The translations under genes and the position numbers were made by a program. Under the pieces are notes generated by a model that saw only the letters and a list, made by a program, of their open reading frames with translations, was not told the DNA's origin and searched no databases. A stretch of 64,000 nt of DNA from positions 62,001-126,000 of the forward strand of contig NZ_NEVQ01000022.1 of the NCBI RefSeq assembly GCF_002261185.1, written 5' to 3'. This DNA is from Bordetella genomosp. 4 (GTDB taxonomy: Bacteria > Pseudomonadota > Gammaproteobacteria > Burkholderiales > Burkholderiaceae_B). Of the stretch, positions 9,472-18,686 are shown piece by piece. Each line of letters begins with the position of its first letter. Position 1 is the stretch's first letter.

Positions 9472-10328
9472 CACACTCTCCGCGCAGAGTTAGAGCCGAA
9501 AATGCCTTGCGGCACGGCCATCAACACCACGATAAACAAGACGAACACGGCAATCGACGCAAAAATTCCGCCCACGGTAAAGTTCGCCGCCTGTTGAAAC
9601 AGCCCAAGCGCCAGACCCCCCAGCACTGCGCCGCGATTATTGCCGAGCCCGCCCAGCGCCACAGGAACGAAGCCGTAGAAATTCAACAACGGGCCGTTGG
9701 CGAAAAAAGCCAACATCAGCTGTCCCGCGGCAAACCCGGCGATGCCTCCGATCACGCCTGCCAGGGCATAGCTGATGACCCGCAGGCGCCGCTCCGGCAA
9801 CCCGATAGAACGTGCAGCAAAGTTGTTCTCCGCCACGGCGAGAAAAGCCAGGCCGATCAACGTACGCCGATATAAATACTCCAAGGCCAGCACCACAATC
9901 ACGCATGCCGCGACGGGCAGCCAGAACCTCTCATCCAACGGTCCCGACCCCCAGGCCAACAAGCGCGGAAAAGGCTGGGGCTCGGTGCCCCATTCAATCG
10001 CCGTCACCTGTTGGATCATCAGCGCCAATGCCAACGTAGACAGTACGTACAAATGTTGGTCCAGGCTTTTCAGCACAGGCCGCACGGCGACAAACTCGGT
10101 GATCACACCGACCAACGCGCATAGCCCCAAGGTCAATACGAATGCGACCGGGCCAGACATGCCCATGCGCAACATGAACAAAGACCCGAACACACCGCCC
10201 AGCATTCCAAGCTGCCCTGCCGTAAAGCTCATGACACGGGACGTGGAATACATCGTGTTGTAGGTGATGCCGATCAGGGCATACACCGCCCCGACCGCGA
10301 GGCCGGAGCTGATAATGGAAGCCAGCAT
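9471..10328 (-). CDS. livH: Branched-chain-type ABC importer permease
   Basis: The 285-aa protein is hydrophobic throughout and has the LivH permease pattern: GLAVGAVYALIGITYN at the N-terminus, the conserved region ENNFAARSIGLPERRLRV that contacts the ATPase, and ALGGLGNNRGAVLGGLALG near the C-terminus. It pairs with the LivM half of the fusion protein. It lies 18 bp after the binding-protein gene, and its stop overlaps the next start. Confidence 0.9.
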   Translation of the reverse strand: MLASIISSGLAVGAVYALIGITYNTMYSTSRVMSFTAGQLGMLGGVFGSLFMLRMGMSGPVAFVLTLGLCALVGVITEFVAVRPVLKSLDQHLYVLSTLALALMIQQVTAIEWGTEPQPFPRLLAWGSGPLDERFWLPVAACVIVVLALEYLYRRTLIGLAFLAVAENNFAARSIGLPERRLRVISYALAGVIGGIAGFAAGQLMLAFFANGPLLNFYGFVPVALGGLGNNRGAVLGGLALGLFQQAANFTVGGIFASIAVFVLFIVVLMAVPQGIFGSNSARRV

Positions 10329-10346
10329 GACTGCGTCCTCTCGGTG

Positions 10347-11540
10347 TTATTGATAACCCGGCGCCAATGCGAATGTCCCGTTGCGCGCAGACTTGGCCTC
10401 GGACATGACCACCTCCTCGGTGGGATAGCCGTTGTGGATTGTGGGCGAGTAGGTATAAGTCCCAAAATATCCGGGGTACGCTTTGAGGCTATTCCAATAC
10501 TCGATGATGTCTTTGGATTGCGAGGAGCCCGTTGCCTGCACTGCCTTGGCCACGAGTTCAATCGCGTCGTAGCCAGCCGCCACCCACCAGTACAGCGTGT
10601 CTTCCAGACTGACCTTGCCTTTGACCATGTCGAGGAACTCCTGCGAATGCGCGGGCAGCTTGCCGTTGACGTCATAACTGGCGCTCTTGTAGCCCACTGC
10701 ATAGACCTTGTCCCAGTTCTCCGGCTTCTCCACCAGCGTGCGCAACTCGCCCGATGCCAGCGAGGGATGGCCGACAAAGGCGACATCCCAGCCCATATGG
10801 GCTCGCGTATTGAACAGACGCGCCTCCATCCCGGTGGAGACGCTCCAGATCACGATCACTTGCGCCCCGGCATCGCGCGCGCGCGTCATGTCAGGCGACA
10901 TGTCGGCTTGTGTCGCGTCGATGTTGGCCGAGTACACCACTTCCGCGCCATCCTTCTTGAAATTGGCTACGCATGCCTTGGTCGCACTCACGCCGTACCC
11001 CGTCGTGTCGCCGATGACGGCGATCTTGGAATACTTTTGTACCTTCAGGCAATAATTCCGGCACGCATCATCCCATTGACTGTTCGAGGGAGAGATACGA
11101 AACGCATTGGGATACTTGTCCGTGTTCACCAAACTATCTATGACGCAGGGATGAATATTCGGCATCTTGGCGCGAGCCATGATCGGCGTGACCGCCAGAG
11201 ACTCGCCAGAGTTCGTCGGTCCCCAAATGGCGTGCACTTTTTGCGAGTTGATCATCTCCTGCGCTGCGTTGACTGCTTTAGTAGGATCGCCCTGCGTATC
11301 GCGTGTAACGATCACGATCTTGCGTCCCTTCACTCCGCCTGCCGCGTTGATCGCTTGCGCAGCAAACTCGACACCTCGATTGAACCCCACGCCCGGTGCA
11401 GAACTCGGTCCGGTCAACGCGGCAAGCCAACCTATCTTGAGGTCTTCACTCGCGGCCAGCGCCAGCGCGGGCATGCCTAATGCCGACGCGCCCAATGCGC
11501 CGGCGGCGCCCAACACAAAGTCACGACGAGAAAATGTCAT
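10347..11540 (-). CDS. Branched-chain-type ABC importer periplasmic binding protein (Tat-exported)
   Basis: The 397-aa LivK-family protein begins MTFSRRDFVLGAAGALG, a twin-arginine signal (SRRDF) ending near ALALAASEDLKIG, so it is probably exported folded. The mature part has the family pattern GWLAALTGPSS, then INAAGGVKGRKI and IWGPTNSGESLAV. ATG at 11540 follows AGGAGACAACAA, which settles the start against longer possibilities. It delivers the substrate to the importer encoded by the next three genes. The substrate is unknown; two enolase-superfamily enzymes upstream hint at an acid sugar or similar carboxylate. Confidence 0.88.
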   Translation of the reverse strand: MTFSRRDFVLGAAGALGASALGMPALALAASEDLKIGWLAALTGPSSAPGVGFNRGVEFAAQAINAAGGVKGRKIVIVTRDTQGDPTKAVNAAQEMINSQKVHAIWGPTNSGESLAVTPIMARAKMPNIHPCVIDSLVNTDKYPNAFRISPSNSQWDDACRNYCLKVQKYSKIAVIGDTTGYGVSATKACVANFKKDGAEVVYSANIDATQADMSPDMTRARDAGAQVIVIWSVSTGMEARLFNTRAHMGWDVAFVGHPSLASGELRTLVEKPENWDKVYAVGYKSASYDVNGKLPAHSQEFLDMVKGKVSLEDTLYWWVAAGYDAIELVAKAVQATGSSQSKDIIEYWNSLKAYPGYFGTYTYSPTIHNGYPTEEVVMSEAKSARNGTFALAPGYQ

Positions 11541-11622
11541 TTGTTGTCTCCTAAGGATTGTCACGGCTGAATGGCGCGGGGTTCCCCTGTCTGCCATCCT
11601 GCGTCATCGTCACAGCCGAGAT

Positions 11623-12714
11623 TTAACGGCCGCGTTTTTCCAAATGCGCAATACGATCCAGATCAAACGTAAACCCCCAGCCTGGGCGCTGCGGAACGAT
11701 TGCCATCCCGTCTTCGAATTCAAGGCGCTCCTGATACAAATCGGAGAACCACGGCATGTACTCCAGGAATATCGCGTTGCTCAATGCGCCCAGCACTTGA
11801 ATACTCATTTCGGGAAACAGATGGCTCGAGACGGGAATGTCATAAGCGGCAGCCATATGCCCGACTCGCATGAATTCCGAAACGCCACCCGCACGCTGCA
11901 AATCCGGCATCAGCACATCAGCGCTGCGCAACTCGATCATGCGGCGGAATCCATAACGCGCATATTCCGTTTCACCGCTGGCGATAGGCGTATCCAGGGC
12001 GGCCGCCACTCGCGCCAGACCTTCCAGATCCCAGGCGGGTAACGGCTCTTCGAACCAGGCCAGTTGATATTCTTCCAGCATCCGTCCCAACCGGATGGCC
12101 TGGGCCTCGTTCAACCCTTGATTGGCATCGGCCATCAATTTGATATGCGGACCGATGGCCTCGCGGACCGCACGCACCCGTTGTACATCGACGGCAGGAT
12201 CGGGCGAGCCCAGTCGCATCTTCACCGCCTGAAAACCTTGTTCCACCATCTGCTGCGCATCGCGCGCCAGCTCGTCTACGCTGCGATGCAGCCACAACCC
12301 GCCACTGTGATAGACGGGCACGCGGTCCTGTGCGCCCCCGAGCATGCGATACAGCGGCAAGCCTGCCGATTTGGCGGCGGCATCCCATAGCGCGCCGTCA
12401 ATGGCCGATATCCCCATGACAGGGATACCTTTCTGGCCGAAAAAATTGAGATCTTTCCAGGCACGCGACCAGAACCCCGCGATGTGGCCGGCATCCTGTC
12501 CCATTACCAGGTCCGCCAATTCATCGACCATGCGGTGCAACACCCCCGTACGCCGGTTATTTAACGTGAACACCAGGTTCTCGCCTACCACCCCATCACT
12601 GGTATACAGGCGCACCAGGACGACGCCACACGTTGAGATCGGCCCCAACGCACTGATGATAGGCTCTTGCAATGCGATCTCTATCGGGCGGGTTTCCAGC
12701 TTGACGACTTTCAT
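11623..12714 (-). CDS. Mandelate racemase/muconate lactonizing-type enzyme
   Basis: The 363-aa enolase-superfamily enzyme has the three metal-ligand segments LMADANQG, WFEEPL and ASGETEYA. Candidate acid-base residues are the Lys of AVKMRLG, the Asp of MPDLQRAGG and the His of SSHLFPE, an arrangement like the mandelate racemase subgroup rather than muconate cycloisomerases. Such enzymes take a proton alpha to a carboxylate and racemise or dehydrate the acid. The ATG at 12714 overlaps the stop of the upstream paralogous gene (ATGA). The 82-bp gap to the binding-protein gene shows no gene. The exact reaction cannot be assigned. Confidence 0.85.
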   Translation of the reverse strand: MKVVKLETRPIEIALQEPIISALGPISTCGVVLVRLYTSDGVVGENLVFTLNNRRTGVLHRMVDELADLVMGQDAGHIAGFWSRAWKDLNFFGQKGIPVMGISAIDGALWDAAAKSAGLPLYRMLGGAQDRVPVYHSGGLWLHRSVDELARDAQQMVEQGFQAVKMRLGSPDPAVDVQRVRAVREAIGPHIKLMADANQGLNEAQAIRLGRMLEEYQLAWFEEPLPAWDLEGLARVAAALDTPIASGETEYARYGFRRMIELRSADVLMPDLQRAGGVSEFMRVGHMAAAYDIPVSSHLFPEMSIQVLGALSNAIFLEYMPWFSDLYQERLEFEDGMAIVPQRPGWGFTFDLDRIAHLEKRGR

Positions 12715-13838
12715 ACGGAGGCCTCTTCGGTAATGCGATGCACGTCTCCGACGCGATATCGCGACATCACTTCTGCATCGGGATCGCAGCCCAAGCCAGG
12801 ACCTTGGGGCACGTTCAACATCCCGTCCACGGCATGCACATAGGGTGCAAACGGATTTGCCTCCATATCCATCCACAGCACTTCGATCAAGGGCGGCTGG
12901 GGCAGCGCTGCGCCAATATGCAGCGTGGCGATAAAACCCGGCCCGAAGTACGGCGAATGCGGCACGACACGCACGCCGTTCGCTGCACACAGCGCTGCCA
13001 CTCTCATGGTGTCGCCGATCCCGCCGATCTTCGTCACGCTGGGCTGCGCAATATCAATGGCCCCGGCCTCCAATAAGGTCCGAAATCCCTGCAATCCGGC
13101 CACGTTCTCGCCGGCAGCGATGGGGATGCCACACGCACGCACCCGCGCCAGCCCCTGCGCATCTTCAGGCGGCCAGACGGGCTCCTCGAACCAGTACATT
13201 CCGTCGCCACACATACTTTGTGCCATGTCCAGCGCATCAGGCACATCCCAGGCACAATTGACGTCCATCATAATCTGGACATCCCGGCCTTGGACCGCCT
13301 CTTTCGATCGCACCAGGGCATCCCGCGTCGTTTCATGCAGTTTGACGTAGCGGAACCCCCTATCGGCTGCTGCACGCGTGTTGCGAGCAGCGATTTCGGC
13401 ATCGCCATACGCCAGCAAACTCGAATAGGCCTCGAGCTGCGTACGGCTGCCATTACCCAGCAATTGATGCACAGGCAGTCCAGCGCGTTTGCCCAGCAAA
13501 TCCCATAGCGCGATTTCAATTCCTGACCACGCGTAGACGTAACTGCCATTACGGCCCAGCAAATGGGTGGAATGCAGCACACTGCGCGTCAGGGCCGAGA
13601 TATCGCCTGCGTGTTTGCCTATCACCAGCGGCGCCACAATCGTATCCAGTGCGGCACGTGTGGCGGGGATCGCGGCATGGCCAAACGCCTCTCCCCATCC
13701 TACCAATCCGTCCTCCGTCTCCACCCGGACCAGGAGTATCTCCAGCCGGTCCCACAGCTTTCCTGCAAACCGGGCATAGGGGCCTCCCATGTCAAACGGC
13801 AGCGACACCACGGAAGACTCCACTGACACAATCCTCAT
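12711..13838 (-). CDS. Second mandelate racemase/muconate lactonizing-type enzyme
   Basis: First gene of the operon, encoding a 375-aa enolase-superfamily protein. Metal-ligand segments are IMMDVNCAW, WFEEPVWP and AAGENVAGL; other family residues are the Lys of YVKLHE, the Lys of SVTKIGGIGD and the His of VPHSPYFGPG. It is clearly divergent from its neighbour at 11623-12714, so the two probably act on successive or stereochemically different acids. ATG 13838 is preceded by GAGGAGC. A divergent LysR gene lies 256 bp away and is the likely regulator. Confidence 0.85.
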   Translation of the reverse strand: MRIVSVESSVVSLPFDMGGPYARFAGKLWDRLEILLVRVETEDGLVGWGEAFGHAAIPATRAALDTIVAPLVIGKHAGDISALTRSVLHSTHLLGRNGSYVYAWSGIEIALWDLLGKRAGLPVHQLLGNGSRTQLEAYSSLLAYGDAEIAARNTRAAADRGFRYVKLHETTRDALVRSKEAVQGRDVQIMMDVNCAWDVPDALDMAQSMCGDGMYWFEEPVWPPEDAQGLARVRACGIPIAAGENVAGLQGFRTLLEAGAIDIAQPSVTKIGGIGDTMRVAALCAANGVRVVPHSPYFGPGFIATLHIGAALPQPPLIEVLWMDMEANPFAPYVHAVDGMLNVPQGPGLGCDPDAEVMSRYRVGDVHRITEEASV

Positions 13839-13972
13839 GCGTTTGCTCCTCTTCTTATCGTGCGACAGATGAGGTACTGAGGTTTGCAGCGGCATCAACG
13901 TCAGTACCGATCAGATGCAATGACTGTAAAAGCCGCCCGAAGCAAAAACAATCGAAGTGGACTAATTCAAAG

Positions 13973-13987
13973 ATAAGCTAGACTTAT
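13973..13987. promoter_or_regulatory. LysR-type operator candidate (ATAAG-N5-CTTAT)
   Basis: A perfect dyad, ATAAG at 13973-13977 and CTTAT at 13983-13987, contains the T-N11-A pattern that LysR-type regulators recognise. It lies in the 256-bp spacer between the divergent enolase-superfamily operon and the LysR gene that starts at 14095. That position suits activation of the operon and self-control of the regulator. The remainder of the spacer (13839-14094) holds no gene. Confidence 0.55.
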
Positions 13988-14094
13988 GTTCACCGTGTAC
14001 CGCGCTGATGTATAGCCGCGGCGTTCAGTCACACGGAGGGCTCCGCAAACATGCAGCCCATATAAAAATTGGCCAGGCCGCCAAGGGGGACACG

Positions 14095-15027
14095 ATGCAT
14101 TTGACCGTACGTCAAATGGAGGTCATACGCGCCGTCAGTCGATACGGCAGCGTAGGCGAAGCCGCATCGGCACTGGGAATCTCTCAGCCTGCTGTCAGCT
14201 TGCTGCTGCGTGAGTGTGCCTTGCAGGCAGGGTTTCCGTTTTTTGTTCGCAAGCGTGGCCGCTTACAGGCCACACGCGAAACGCTGGAAATCATGGGTGA
14301 GCTCAATCGCATCTTTGACAGCATCGCTCGTGTCAACCGGCTGGTGGACGACATGCGAGAGCTGACCGAAGGCTCGGTCCAGATTTCGACGGTGCCCACC
14401 ATCGCAGAGAACCTATTGGCCCCGACGAGTGTCCGGTTCCGCGAAGACTGGCCACAGATTCAAATATCAGTCATCGCGACCGACAACGTCAGCGTATCGG
14501 ACAGTGTGTTCCAGGAACGCGTGGACTTCGGCATCGTGTTGTCGCCGCTCAGCCAGGACGGACGAATGATCGAAGGCCGTCTGACTGATTTGTGCGAGGC
14601 CGAACTGGTTTGTGTCGTGCCTGAAGATTGTCCGCTGGCCAAGCTGCCTGTTGTCACCCCGCGGGATCTGGAGCCCTATCCGTTGATATCGTTTGATAAA
14701 AACCTGCCACTGGGTGCCCTGATCGAGGAAAGCTATCGCATTGCAGGCGTCAAACGAAAAATCGCGCTGTCAGTGACGTTGACCGCTGTCGCCTATTCGC
14801 TGGCGCGTTCCGGTGCAGGCGTAGCGATTATCGACCCCTTTTATTTGCTGACTGGCCGCAATCAGGGAGTTGCCACCATTCGATTTCAACCGCGCATGCC
14901 CGTCAAGGCCCAATTGTTGCTGCCCAATAACACGCCGCTCTCCCGGCCCGCGCAGTTGTTTGTCGCGGCGTTAAAGAAAACCGCAGTCGCGCTCAAGGAC
15001 TCGCTGCCACGCGAAGCCAATCTTTAA
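14095..15027 (+). CDS. LysR-type transcriptional regulator
   Basis: The 310-aa protein begins MHLTVRQMEVIRAV with a typical LysR helix-turn-helix (GSVGEAASALGISQPAVSLL) and an effector domain from about residue 90 (GSVQISTVPTIAENLL). ATG 14095 is chosen because AAGGGGGA lies just upstream; the open frame reaches back to 14008 without a LysR-like sequence. It is divergent from the liv-type/enolase-superfamily operon and probably regulates it in response to its substrate or an intermediate. Confidence 0.88.
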   Translation: MHLTVRQMEVIRAVSRYGSVGEAASALGISQPAVSLLLRECALQAGFPFFVRKRGRLQATRETLEIMGELNRIFDSIARVNRLVDDMRELTEGSVQISTVPTIAENLLAPTSVRFREDWPQIQISVIATDNVSVSDSVFQERVDFGIVLSPLSQDGRMIEGRLTDLCEAELVCVVPEDCPLAKLPVVTPRDLEPYPLISFDKNLPLGALIEESYRIAGVKRKIALSVTLTAVAYSLARSGAGVAIIDPFYLLTGRNQGVATIRFQPRMPVKAQLLLPNNTPLSRPAQLFVAALKKTAVALKDSLPREANL

Positions 15028-15050
15028 AGCCTGAAACGTTCCCCACACCA

Positions 15051-17267
15051 TCAACCAGGCGGCCGCGCAAATGCTCCCGGCTCGAAATCATCCACCGCCA
15101 CGACGCGCCTGACAGCCTCTTCGGCGGCCTCGATCTGACGTGCTTGAGCATCCGTAATCGCCCCGCCGCGATGCGCTTCGCGCCAGTCCTGCACGCCCTC
15201 GCGTTTAAGCTTGTCGTGCAGTGGCTGTACCGCGTTGACCAAGCCAAATGCGCGCTCCAATTGCGCCAACACATCGTCGCCCTCACCGCGCTGCAAGTTG
15301 GCAGTCAACCGATCCCGCGTAGGCGATGGCGCCAACAATAAATCGGCACACTCGCGCGTCAGCGCGTCACTGGGACCACGATTCAAACGCACAGGCAGCA
15401 CTATCGCTCGCAACACCCAAGCCAAGGGACGCTTTGGTAGATTCGCCAGCACCTGGTCAAATCGGGTTTCCAAACGCGCGCACCCGTCCTCCATACACCA
15501 CAGCACCAATGGCAGATCTGCATGGCAGCGCCCTTCGTCCTCCCAGCGCTTGAGCACCGCCGACAGCAAATACAGCTCCGCCAGGATATCCCCCAAGCGA
15601 GCCGACAACATTTCACGCCGCTTCAACGCGCCGCCCAACGTTCCCATCGAGACATCCGCGACCAATGCAAATGCCGACGCATAACGACTCAACCTGCGAT
15701 ATTGCCGGGCAACAGGCCCACTTGACGGCGCGCGTGCCAACACACCGCCGGTCCATGCCCGCCTCCAAGCACGCAAGCCGTTCTTGGCGCTATGCGCGAG
15801 GTGACGCCAGAACACGTCATGAAATGTCTGCAGCCCACGCTCGTCGTCCTCGTCTCCTAATGCCAAGACCTCCTGCATCAAGTAAGGATGCGCTCGAATC
15901 GCGCCCTGTCCGAAAATGATCAGGCAGCGCGTCAAGATATTGGCGCCCTCTACCGTAATGGCGATAGGCAGGGCCCGATACAACGATCCCAAGTAATTCG
16001 ACGGTCCATCGATGACGGCCTTGCCGCCATGCACATCCATCGCATCATTCACCGCCTCTCGCATACGTTCGGTGGCGTGGTATTTCATGATCGCCGACAC
16101 CACCGCTGGCTTGTGCCCCTGATTCAACGCCGCGCACGTCAACCGGCGCGCCGCCTCGACCAGGTAGGCGTTGCCCGCCAAACGGCCCAACTTTTCCTGC
16201 ACGCCTTCGAAGCGGCCTACCGCAATCCCGAACTGCTGACGCACGCGCGCATACATGCCCGTCACATGGGCGCTGTACACCGCCGCTGCGGCCGACAGAG
16301 AAGGCAGCGAAATCCCGCGCCCTGCCGCCAGCGCACTCATCAGCATCTGCCAGCCATGGCCGGCCTTTTCCGTTCCGCCTATCAACGCATCCAGCGGGAC
16401 GAAAACATCCTCGCCCTGATTCGGACCGTTCTGAAATACCTGCATGGACGGCAAATGACGACGTCCTATCGTGATCCCGGGCGTATTCGTCGGCACCAAC
16501 GCCACCGAGATTCCCACGTCCACCTGGCCGCCCAGCAAGCCATCGGGGTCTTGCAGCTTGAACGCCAGGCCCAAGACCGTCGCAATCGGCCCCAGCGTGA
16601 TGTATCGCTTGTGCCAGTTCAGACGAATCCCTAATACCTCTTTACCGTCTACCATTTGGCGGCACACGACACCCGTATCGACCATCGATGCCGCATCCGA
16701 ACCCGCCTCGGGGCTCGTCAAGCCAAAGCACGGCACCTCGGTCCCATCGGCCAGACGCGGCAGCCAATAATCGCGTTGTTCAGGCGTACCGAACTGCAGC
16801 AATAGTTCTCCCGGTCCCAGAGAATTGGGCACCATCACGGTCACGCCCGCGGTGATGGAATACGCGGAAATGCGCCGCACGACCTCAGAATGCGCATAGG
16901 GCGAGAACCCCAATCCGCCATAGGAGGTTGGAATGATCATGCCAAAGAAACGCTGCTCGCGCATGAACTGCCAGACTGCCTCAGGCAAGTCCCCTTGATG
17001 CCAGGTGATATCCCACTCGTCGAGCATCGCGCACAATTGCGCCACAGGGCCATCCAGAAACTGTTGCTCGGCAACGGTCAAGGTCGCCTGCGGCACGGCG
17101 AGCAACTTGTTCCAGTCAGGGTCACCGGTAAACAGATCCGCGTCCCACCAGACATCGCCCGCCTCGATGGCCTCTCGCTCCGTGTCGGACAGGCCGGGCA
17201 TGGCCTTGCGGGCCCAGCGGTAGGCAGGCTCAGAAATACGGCGACGGCGCCAGGCATTGAAATCCAT
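15051..17267 (-). CDS. fadE: Acyl-CoA dehydrogenase FadE
   Basis: FadE catalyses the first, FAD-dependent oxidation of fatty-acid beta-oxidation. The 738-aa protein matches the large FadE family along its length: SDTEREAIEAGDVWWDADLF, FFGMIIPTSYGGLGFS, CFGLTSPEAGSDAASM, RYITLGPIATVLGLAFKL, ITVEGANILTRCLIIFGQGA and the C-terminal extension with VSMGTLGGALKRREMLSARL. It is shorter than the 814-aa E. coli protein because the N-terminal membrane segment is missing. ATG 17267 (MDFNAWRRRR) is the likeliest start, though its Shine-Dalgarno is weak and the frame stays open to 17357. It converges on the LysR gene with a 23-bp gap. Confidence 0.92.
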   Translation of the reverse strand: MDFNAWRRRRISEPAYRWARKAMPGLSDTEREAIEAGDVWWDADLFTGDPDWNKLLAVPQATLTVAEQQFLDGPVAQLCAMLDEWDITWHQGDLPEAVWQFMREQRFFGMIIPTSYGGLGFSPYAHSEVVRRISAYSITAGVTVMVPNSLGPGELLLQFGTPEQRDYWLPRLADGTEVPCFGLTSPEAGSDAASMVDTGVVCRQMVDGKEVLGIRLNWHKRYITLGPIATVLGLAFKLQDPDGLLGGQVDVGISVALVPTNTPGITIGRRHLPSMQVFQNGPNQGEDVFVPLDALIGGTEKAGHGWQMLMSALAAGRGISLPSLSAAAAVYSAHVTGMYARVRQQFGIAVGRFEGVQEKLGRLAGNAYLVEAARRLTCAALNQGHKPAVVSAIMKYHATERMREAVNDAMDVHGGKAVIDGPSNYLGSLYRALPIAITVEGANILTRCLIIFGQGAIRAHPYLMQEVLALGDEDDERGLQTFHDVFWRHLAHSAKNGLRAWRRAWTGGVLARAPSSGPVARQYRRLSRYASAFALVADVSMGTLGGALKRREMLSARLGDILAELYLLSAVLKRWEDEGRCHADLPLVLWCMEDGCARLETRFDQVLANLPKRPLAWVLRAIVLPVRLNRGPSDALTRECADLLLAPSPTRDRLTANLQRGEGDDVLAQLERAFGLVNAVQPLHDKLKREGVQDWREAHRGGAITDAQARQIEAAEEAVRRVVAVDDFEPGAFARPPG

Positions 17268-17405
17268 ATGCAACCTTGTATAGAAGTGCGCGTACGTAAC
17301 CAAGTTAACAGAATTGCCGGCCAGCGGCATCCCCGAGACCTGCCAAGTCTGCGACAATGAGCCTCGCCGCGAACGGCTTTTTTCACGCTGCTCTTGCCAT
17401 TTGTC

Positions 17406-18635
17406 ATGCTCAATAAACTCTGGTTGGGATTCTTTCTTGCTGCTGCGGCAGCCGCCTCCTACCGTTGGCTGTTCATCGGCGACGCCGAGGTTTTCCGCCA
17501 GATCGTGGTCAGCCTGTTCGACATGGCGCGCGTCTCGGTCGAAGTCATGGTGCTGTTATTCGGCACGCTGACGCTATGGCTGGGTTTCTTGCGCATCGCC
17601 GAGTCCGCCGGCCTGGTCGAGAAACTCGCGACGCTGCTTGGTCCGCTGTTCGCCCGCTTGATGCCCGAGGTTCCGCGCGGCCATCCTGCCATCGGCCTGA
17701 TCACGCTGAACTTTGCCGCCAATGGCCTGGGCCTGGACAATGCCGCCACCCCGATCGGCCTGCGCGCCATGCGCGAGCTGCAGACGCTGAATCCCAAGCC
17801 AGACACCGCCACCAACGCGCAAATCCTGTTCCTGGTGCTCAATGCTTCGTCATTGACGCTGCTGCCGGTCACGCTGTTCATGTTCCGCGCCCAACAGGGT
17901 GCAGCGGATCCCACGCTGGTCTTCCTGCCGATTCTGTTGGCCACCAGCGCCTCGACCATTGCGGGTCTGCTGGCCGTCGCCATGTGCCAACGGCTGAAGC
18001 TCTACGACCCCGTCTCCCTGGCCTGGCTAGGTGGCGCAGCGTTGTTGCTGGGTGGATTCATGGCCCTGCTGGCCAGTATGTCGGCCGCTGCCATCGCCAG
18101 CTTGTCCTCGTTGCTGGGCAACCTGATGTTGTTCGGCGTATTGCTGGCATTCCTCATCGTCGGTGCCTGCAAACGCGTCCCGGTATACGAAACTTTTATT
18201 GCCGGCGCCAAGGATGGCTTTGACGTCGCCAAAAGCCTTCTGCCCTATCTGGTCGCGATGCTCTGCGCTGTCGGCGTATTGCGTGCCTCGGGCGCCCTCG
18301 ATATCGTGCTCGACGGCATCCGATGGTTGGCCCACGCGGCGGGCTGGGACACCCGCTTCGTCGATGCGTTGCCCACTGCACTGGTCAAGCCCTTCTCCGG
18401 CAGCGCTGCGCGCGCGATGATGCTGGAGACCATGACGCATTTCGGGGTAGACAGTTTCCCCGCCCTGCTCGCTGCCATCATGCAGGGCAGCACGGAAACG
18501 ACGTTCTACGTCCTCGCCGTCTATTTCGGCTCCGTCGGCATCCTGCGCGCCCGGCATGCCGTCGGGTGTGCACTGATTGCCGATTTGGCGGGGGTGCTGG
18601 CTTCTATTGCGGTGTGTTATTGGTTCTTTGGTTAA
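17406..18635 (+). CDS. Gate-domain (nucleoside recognition/SpmA-SpmB-like) inner-membrane protein
   Basis: The 409-aa protein has about ten hydrophobic segments and two gate-type halves. The first carries GLITLNFAANGLGLDNAATP, typical of SpmA-like proteins; the second carries FIAGAKDGFDVAKSLLPYLV and KPFSGSAARAMMLE with MQGSTETTFYVLAVYFG, typical of SpmB. In spore formers these are two proteins; in proteobacteria the fused form is common and its role unknown. ATG 17406 is chosen; a TTG four codons earlier is possible. It is divergent from fadE and converges on pyk across a long structured spacer. Confidence 0.82.
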   Translation: MLNKLWLGFFLAAAAAASYRWLFIGDAEVFRQIVVSLFDMARVSVEVMVLLFGTLTLWLGFLRIAESAGLVEKLATLLGPLFARLMPEVPRGHPAIGLITLNFAANGLGLDNAATPIGLRAMRELQTLNPKPDTATNAQILFLVLNASSLTLLPVTLFMFRAQQGAADPTLVFLPILLATSASTIAGLLAVAMCQRLKLYDPVSLAWLGGAALLLGGFMALLASMSAAAIASLSSLLGNLMLFGVLLAFLIVGACKRVPVYETFIAGAKDGFDVAKSLLPYLVAMLCAVGVLRASGALDIVLDGIRWLAHAAGWDTRFVDALPTALVKPFSGSAARAMMLETMTHFGVDSFPALLAAIMQGSTETTFYVLAVYFGSVGILRARHAVGCALIADLAGVLASIAVCYWFFG

Positions 18636-18686
18636 CTCGCTTGGGATAAAGCGTCATCGATGGGCAGATGACGTCGCTGTGAAAAC

